Positions 59,857 through 64,000 of a stretch of DNA of 64,000 bases are shown here, piece by piece. The stretch comes from Microbacterium sp. BR1 (GTDB lineage: Bacteria > Actinomycetota > Actinomycetes > Actinomycetales > Microbacteriaceae): positions 682,001 through 746,000 of the forward strand of contig NZ_NMUN01000004.1 of NCBI RefSeq assembly GCF_002812725.1, read 5' to 3'. Numbering within the stretch: position 1 is the first letter of the stretch; each line of letters begins with the position of its first letter. The notes beneath the pieces were generated by a model. The model was not told the DNA's origin. It searched no databases and saw nothing but the letters and a program-made list of their open reading frames with translations. A program made the translations under genes and the position numbers.

Positions 59857-60675
59857 TCAGCCGACGAGTGCGCGCGTCAGCCGATCGAGTTCACCGTCGG
59901 TGAGTCCCTGGCGGCGGAGGTACTCGCGGATCGATCCGTGCTCGTGATCGATCCGTTCCAGCACAGCCTCCATGACCGGCGCCGGGCTCGCCGTGACGAG
60001 CTCGACGATCTCGGGCGTGAGTTCTTGTCCGCGGCCGGTGAATGCGGTGAGCATGGCGTCCGCCCACTCCCCCGCGAGGTTCGCCGACGTGGCGGCATAG
60101 TCGGCCACCACCTCGTCGCGGTCCACACCCGCCGCCAGCAGGGCGAAGGCGACGACGAGGCCCGTACGGTCCTTGCCTGCGGTGCAGTGCACCAGCACGG
60201 CTTCGTCGTCCCCCGCCTCGGCGATCACGCGGATCGCCGAGGCGAGATGGGCGCCCCGCTCGTCGACCATGTGGTCGTACACCTCGGCCAGGCCGATCCG
60301 TGCGCCGGCCTGGCGGGCCGGGGCGGCGTCGTCGAACACGGGCAGGTGGTGCACCCGTGCCGCGAGGCCGTCGAGCGCGCTCGGCGCCGTGAGCCTCTCG
60401 TCGCCGCCGCGCAGGTCGACGACATGTGCGACGCCGAGGTCCGCGAGGCGCGCACGCCCCTCTTCGTCGATACGGTGCAGGGCGTCGGAGCGGAACAGCT
60501 TGCCCCAGCGAGACGTGGCGTCGCCGGCGCGGTAGCCGCCCGTGTCGCGCAGGTTGTACAAGCCGCTCACGCGGTGGTGGCGCACAGGGCCCCGCTGCTC
60601 GGCGGTCGGGGCATCCGTCGTCCCGCCGCTCATTCGACTCGTCCCGCCGCTCATTCGATTCGTACCGCCGCTCAT
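59857..60675 (-). CDS. Tyrosine-protein-phosphatase-like phosphatase
   Basis: A 272-residue phosphatase of the low-similarity PTP/LpqP-like family: an N-terminal [22 protein letters not shown], and the P-loop [11 protein letters not shown] with Cys164 and Arg170, then a C-terminal helical domain. Family members dephosphorylate phosphotyrosine or phosphoinositide-type substrates; here a sugar- or glycerol-phosphate role is possible. The first ATG at 60675 overlaps the SBP stop (ATGA). The first 21 residues are a threefold MSGGTNR-like repeat, each with its own in-frame ATG. Confidence 0.85.
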   Translation of the reverse strand: MSGGTNRMSGGTSRMSGGTTDAPTAEQRGPVRHHRVSGLYNLRDTGGYRAGDATSRWGKLFRSDALHRIDEEGRARLADLGVAHVVDLRGGDERLTAPSALDGLAARVHHLPVFDDAAPARQAGARIGLAEVYDHMVDERGAHLASAIRVIAEAGDDEAVLVHCTAGKDRTGLVVAFALLAAGVDRDEVVADYAATSANLAGEWADAMLTAFTGRGQELTPEIVELVTASPAPVMEAVLERIDHEHGSIREYLRRQGLTDGELDRLTRALVG

Positions 60676-60680
60676 TCGAT
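60620..60680. repeat. 21-bp tandem repeat containing the phosphatase start codon
   Basis: A unit containing TCCCGCCGCTCATTCGA (plus strand) occurs at 60620, 60641 and 60662, the last with a single change (T to A area). Each unit holds an in-frame ATG on the minus strand (60633, 60654, 60675); only the last-listed one overlaps the SBP stop. Confidence 0.85.
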
Positions 60681-62018
60681 GAGTCCCTGGGCGCGCTCGG
60701 CGGCCGCGGTCATCGTCTCGGCCGGGTCGGCGCCGTAGAAGATCGACTCCTCGATCGCGGTGGCCAGCACCTGGTCGACCTGCGCGTAGCTGTCGCCCGG
60801 GTACGACACCCACGGCTCGAGCGCGTCGAGCTGATCGAGGTTCGGCTGCACGAGGGGGTTCGCCTGGACCCACTCGTAGAGGGGGCCGCCCTCCTCTGTC
60901 ATGCTCGCACGCAGCGGCAGGTAGCCGATCTCGGTCGAGATGACCTCGTACGCCCTCGGGCTCGTCATCCACTGCATGAGCTCCCACGAAGCCGCCTGCT
61001 TGGCCGGGTCGCTCGCGAACATCGCCAGAAACGAGCCGGAGTTGGTCGGGACGACCGGCTTGTCGCCGAACGCGGGCAGAGGGCGAGCGTCCAGCGTCCA
61101 GCCACCCGCCTGTGCACCGCCCATGAAGGCACCCTGCAGGGCCGAGGTGTTGACGTGGATCGCGGTCTTGCCCTGGGCGAAGGCCTCGTACTGCGTCGTG
61201 GCGTCCTCGTTCGTGAGGATCCCGTCGTCCCACATCGCGCGGAACGTCTCGACCGTGTCGATCGCCTCGTCCGAGCCGAACTCGATCGTCGTGCGGTCGT
61301 CGCTCAGCACGCGCCCACCGTTCGACAGGAACAGTCCCTGCATGCACCAGCTCCCGCCCGTGATGACGCACGACGCACTCATGGACGGCGCTCCCGTGGT
61401 CGCGGTGATCTGGGCCGCGGCCTCGGCGACGGCGTCCCACGTCGAGAGGTCGACCGTGGCGGGGTCGAGCCCGGCCGCCTCGAACTGCTCCTCGTTGATC
61501 CAGAGGATCGGCGTCGAGAACACGTACGGCAGGCCGTACGTCGCTCCCTCCCAGTCCGCGAGCACCTGTGCGCGCTCGTGGTAGGGGTACTCGCCGCCGA
61601 ACTGCTCCGAGAGGCCTTCCTCGCCCACGAGCTGGGTGAGGTCGAGCGCCCCGAGGGTCGTGGCGGCGAAGTCGAGCTCGTTGAAGGTCAGCTGTGCCAC
61701 GTCGGGCGGGTTGCCAGCGAGCACCTGCTGCTGCACGCTCGCCGCCGTGCTGGCGGACGAACTGGGCTGCCCCACGACGGTGATGTTCGGGTGCTCGACC
61801 ATGAACTCGTCGAGCAGCGTGTTGATCGCGTCCGACCAGGTGCCGACGTTCGCCAGGTTGTACGACTCGAACACGATCTCGACCTGCTGGTCGTCGGCGA
61901 GTTCGGTGAGGGATCCGGATGCCGTGGCATCCGTTCCGGCGGCGGTGGCGCAGCCTGCGAGGGTGATGCCGAGGAGCGCCAGCGAGGCGATCGAGGCGCG
62001 ACGAACGGAGGTGTTCAT
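60672..62018 (-). CDS. Carbohydrate/glycerol-phosphate ABC transporter substrate-binding lipoprotein (UgpB-like)
   Basis: A 448-residue CUT1-type binding protein with signal peptide ASLALLGITLAGCAT (lipobox LAGC). Conserved features: VEIVFESYNLAN, SASTAASVQQQVLAGNPPDVAQLTFNEL, VFSTPILWINEEQFEAAGLDP, TNSGSFLAMFASDPAKQAASWELMQWMTSPRA and RASMTEEGGPLYEWVQ. Resembles UgpB more than maltose proteins in layout. CACAGGAGAAACA precedes the ATG at 62018. It follows the ATPase gene by 60 bases. Confidence 0.88.
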   Translation of the reverse strand: MNTSVRRASIASLALLGITLAGCATAAGTDATASGSLTELADDQQVEIVFESYNLANVGTWSDAINTLLDEFMVEHPNITVVGQPSSSASTAASVQQQVLAGNPPDVAQLTFNELDFAATTLGALDLTQLVGEEGLSEQFGGEYPYHERAQVLADWEGATYGLPYVFSTPILWINEEQFEAAGLDPATVDLSTWDAVAEAAAQITATTGAPSMSASCVITGGSWCMQGLFLSNGGRVLSDDRTTIEFGSDEAIDTVETFRAMWDDGILTNEDATTQYEAFAQGKTAIHVNTSALQGAFMGGAQAGGWTLDARPLPAFGDKPVVPTNSGSFLAMFASDPAKQAASWELMQWMTSPRAYEVISTEIGYLPLRASMTEEGGPLYEWVQANPLVQPNLDQLDALEPWVSYPGDSYAQVDQVLATAIEESIFYGADPAETMTAAAERAQGLIE

Positions 62019-62078
62019 GAGGGGTGTTTCTCCTGTGGTGTGGGATTCGGGTTCGGGATGGGGGTCTGGGTTCGAACG

Positions 62079-63215
62079 TCAGGGGGCGAGGGCGACCGTG
62101 CGATCGATTGCCGGCGCGGGGGCGGGCTCGTCGACCCATTCGAGGCGGCGGCCCGAAGAGCGCTCGAACAGGTGGGCGTGCGAGGCGTCCGCGTGCAGGG
62201 TCACCTCGTCGCCGCGGGTGCATACGACGTCGCGCGAGGTGCGCACGTGTACCCGACCGGCGCCCGTGCTGCAGGTCAGGATCTGTTCGCCGCCGAGGTT
62301 CTCGACGATGTCGACGCGACCGACGAGCGTGATGCCACTGCCGTCGATCGGTCCGCGCGTCACGGCGAGGTGCTCGGGGCGGATGCCGAGGACGACATCC
62401 AGATCATCCGTCGTCCCGGGCCAGAGATCACCGGCGACACCGTCGGCGGTGACGGCCACGGTGCCGTCGATGGTCGTCACCCGAGCGTCGAGGAGATTCA
62501 TGGCCGGACTTCCGAGGAAACCCGCGACGAAGACCGACTCGGGACGGTCGTACACCTCTTCGGGGGTGCCGTACTGCTCGATCCGCCCCGCGTTCAGCAC
62601 GACGATCTTGGTCGCCATCGTCATCGCCTCGACCTGGTCGTGGGTGACGTACACGAACGTCGCGCCGAGGCGCTGGTGCAGGGCCGTGAGCTCGTGGCGC
62701 GTCTGGGTGCGCAGCTTCGCATCGAGATTGGACAGCGGCTCGTCCATCAGGAAAGCCTTCGGGTTGCGGACGAGGGCTCGGCCGACGGCGACGCGCTGAC
62801 GCTGTCCGCCCGAGAGCTCCTTCGGCTTCCGATCCAGCAGATGTCCGATCTCGAGGGAGTCGGCGACCTCCTGTACGCGTCGGGCGATCTCGCTCTTCGA
62901 GATCTTCTGCACGCGGAGCGGGAACGCGAGGTTCTTCCGGACGCTCAGGTGCGGGTACAGCGCGTAACTCTGGAAGACCATGGCCAGGTCGCGCTTCTTC
63001 GACGGAAGGTCGGTGATGTCGGCGCCGTCGAGCCGGATGCGTCCGGTCGTCGGCTCGAGCAGCCCGGCGATCATGCGCAGCAGCGTGGTCTTGCCGCAAC
63101 CCGAGGGACCGAGCAGCACGACGAAGTCGCCGCGCTCGATCGTCAGGTCGATGTCGCTGACGGCCGCCGTGTTCCGGAAGCTGCGTCCGATCCCGGTGAG
63201 CTGGATCGTGCCCAT
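62079..63215 (-). CDS. ABC transporter ATPase, UgpC/MsmK-like
   Basis: A 378-residue CUT1 ATPase with Walker A GPSGCGKTTLLRM, Q-loop FQSYALYPHLSV, signature LSGGQRQRVAVGR, Walker B LMDEPLSNLD, FVYVTHDQVEAM and a C-terminal TOBE/regulatory domain (about 240-378). A single ATPase may serve several sugar importers in actinobacteria; here it is first in the operon. It is followed closely by the binding protein and regulated by sites upstream of its start. Confidence 0.93.
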   Translation of the reverse strand: MGTIQLTGIGRSFRNTAAVSDIDLTIERGDFVVLLGPSGCGKTTLLRMIAGLLEPTTGRIRLDGADITDLPSKKRDLAMVFQSYALYPHLSVRKNLAFPLRVQKISKSEIARRVQEVADSLEIGHLLDRKPKELSGGQRQRVAVGRALVRNPKAFLMDEPLSNLDAKLRTQTRHELTALHQRLGATFVYVTHDQVEAMTMATKIVVLNAGRIEQYGTPEEVYDRPESVFVAGFLGSPAMNLLDARVTTIDGTVAVTADGVAGDLWPGTTDDLDVVLGIRPEHLAVTRGPIDGSGITLVGRVDIVENLGGEQILTCSTGAGRVHVRTSRDVVCTRGDEVTLHADASHAHLFERSSGRRLEWVDEPAPAPAIDRTVALAP

Positions 63216-63256
63216 GAGACGCTCCCCGCAAGCGTCTCAGTTCTCGGGAATCTCCC

Positions 63257-63303
63257 GTGAAATTCGCTTGCACCCAGATTCAAGGGAGCGAAAGTAAATT
63301 GCA
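63257..63303. promoter_or_regulatory. Direct repeats upstream of the UgpC-like operon
   Basis: GTGAAATTCGCTTGCA (63257-63272) and GCGAAAGTAAATTGCA (63288-63303) match at 11 of 16 positions and are 31 bases apart, about three helix turns. AT-rich blocks between an RpiR gene and its likely target are candidate regulator sites. Confidence 0.4.
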
Positions 63304-63316
63304 AGGAAATGGGACG

Positions 63317-64000
63317 TCAACGGATGCCGGTGGCTCCGGAAACATCCCGCTCCGCGCCTGCGTCCTCCGTGACGATGCCGAGCACCTCATCCCGGACCGC
63401 GGCGCGAGCCCGCTCCGCCGTCTCCTTCATGCGCTCCGAGACCGCCATCTGCAGCGCCGAGAGCACCAGGTGCTGCACGAGCCCGCTGCCGACCATGCCC
63501 TGGTCCCAGGCCTGGAAGCGCGCCCCGGCGATGAGCAGGAGGGCGGCGTTCTCCGCGAGCGGCGCACGCGTGAAACTCGTCACGCCGATCACGGTGGCTC
63601 CGGCCTCCGCCGCCGCCGCCGCGACCGCGAGGGTCGCGGCGTTCGCGCCGCTCGAGCTGACGACGAGGCACACGTCCCCGGGCGAGAGGACGCTGGCCGT
63701 CAGCTGCTGCACGACGCCATCGGTGGGCGCCTCGCAGGATCGACCGTTCATGACGAAGGCGACCGCGACCGACTGAGCGGCTGGTCCCGAGGCCCCGGTG
63801 CCGGCGACGAGCAAACGCGGAGCGCGAGCGATCGCCTCCGCCGCGGCGTCGAACACGTCCGGATCGACCGAGGCGAGCGAGGTCTGGATCACGTCCGACG
63901 CGCCCTCGGCGAGAGCATGGAGCCACCCCGCCGTGCCCTCGGCTCGAATGCCGCCGTCCCTGACCGCAGCGCCGAGGTCGCGCACGAGCAGAAGGCGCAG
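63317..64000 (-). CDS. RpiR/MurR family SIS-domain transcriptional regulator, 5' end cut off
   Basis: The C-terminal SIS domain is complete: LLVAGTGASGPAAQSVAVAF (sugar-phosphate binding glycine loop), DVCLVVSSSGANAATLAVAAAA and GVTSFTRAPLAENAALLL. The frame continues to the right edge (LRLLLVRDLGA), which is the end of the HTH_6 N-terminal domain, so the gene starts outside the window. RpiR regulators sense phosphosugars and here probably control the operon it precedes. Confidence 0.85.
   Translation of the reverse strand: MRLLLVRDLGAAVRDGGIRAEGTAGWLHALAEGASDVIQTSLASVDPDVFDAAAEAIARAPRLLVAGTGASGPAAQSVAVAFVMNGRSCEAPTDGVVQQLTASVLSPGDVCLVVSSSGANAATLAVAAAAAEAGATVIGVTSFTRAPLAENAALLLIAGARFQAWDQGMVGSGLVQHLVLSALQMAVSERMKETAERARAAVRDEVLGIVTEDAGAERDVSGATGIR

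Noticed and set aside
1..64000. tRNA, rRNA or insertion-sequence genes
   Set aside because: No tRNA-like cloverleaf, rRNA segment or transposase was recognised in either strand by eye; a dedicated search would be needed to exclude a tRNA fully.

Overview
This 64 kb window is high-GC actinobacterial DNA. Gene content and order (thiL, DUF3515, ddl, gpsA, plsC, murA, leuD, leuC), DUF2510/SHOCT/DUF6325 proteins, frequent GTG starts, many probable leaderless promoters and a mycofactocin locus point to Microbacteriaceae, most likely a Microbacterium-like species. Genus assignment is inference from gene content. No rRNA, tRNA, CRISPR array, insertion sequence or phage gene was recognised, and no stretch above 300 bp lacks a gene.

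Bases 1-7,770 are a housekeeping block, mostly on the minus strand, for leucine, peptidoglycan and phospholipid synthesis plus thiamine phosphate. leuC is preceded by an unannotated-looking 14-codon leader peptide with three consecutive Leu codons and a hairpin system. Bases 7,800-31,700 hold ordinary accessory and housekeeping genes: TerC with a candidate manganese riboswitch, a sigma factor with a DUF4349 partner, transporters, a K+ channel, Nudix and DinB enzymes, a secreted transglycosylase, a large LuxR-type ATPase regulator and a PadR/ABC1-kinase pair. One alpha/beta hydrolase carries a frameshift. A 56-nt palindromic element with conserved arms and variable loops occurs three times; two diverged relatives occur as well.

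Bases 31,900-56,700 look like one catabolic island. A divergent promoter controls an MFS exporter plus a UGSC-type protein on one side and an IlvD/Edd dehydratase plus an FAD oxidoreductase on the other. An IclR regulator, a complete NitT/TauT-type ABC importer, a nicotinoprotein alcohol dehydrogenase and an aldehyde dehydrogenase follow. Then comes a full mycofactocin set: mftG and mftR on the minus strand, and the 33-residue precursor mftA followed by mftB, C, D, E and F on the plus strand. A second NitT/TauT-type importer and a split aconitase-X dehydratase close the island. The reading is uptake of a small alcohol-bearing compound, oxidation by a mycofactocin-linked dehydrogenase, then aldehyde oxidation and dehydration; the substrate cannot be read from sequence.

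Bases 56,971-64,000 are a UgpABCE-like ABC importer operon on the minus strand with a metallophosphoesterase and a tyrosine-phosphatase-like protein embedded in it, and an RpiR/SIS regulator cut by the right edge. This suggests use of a phosphorylated carbon source.
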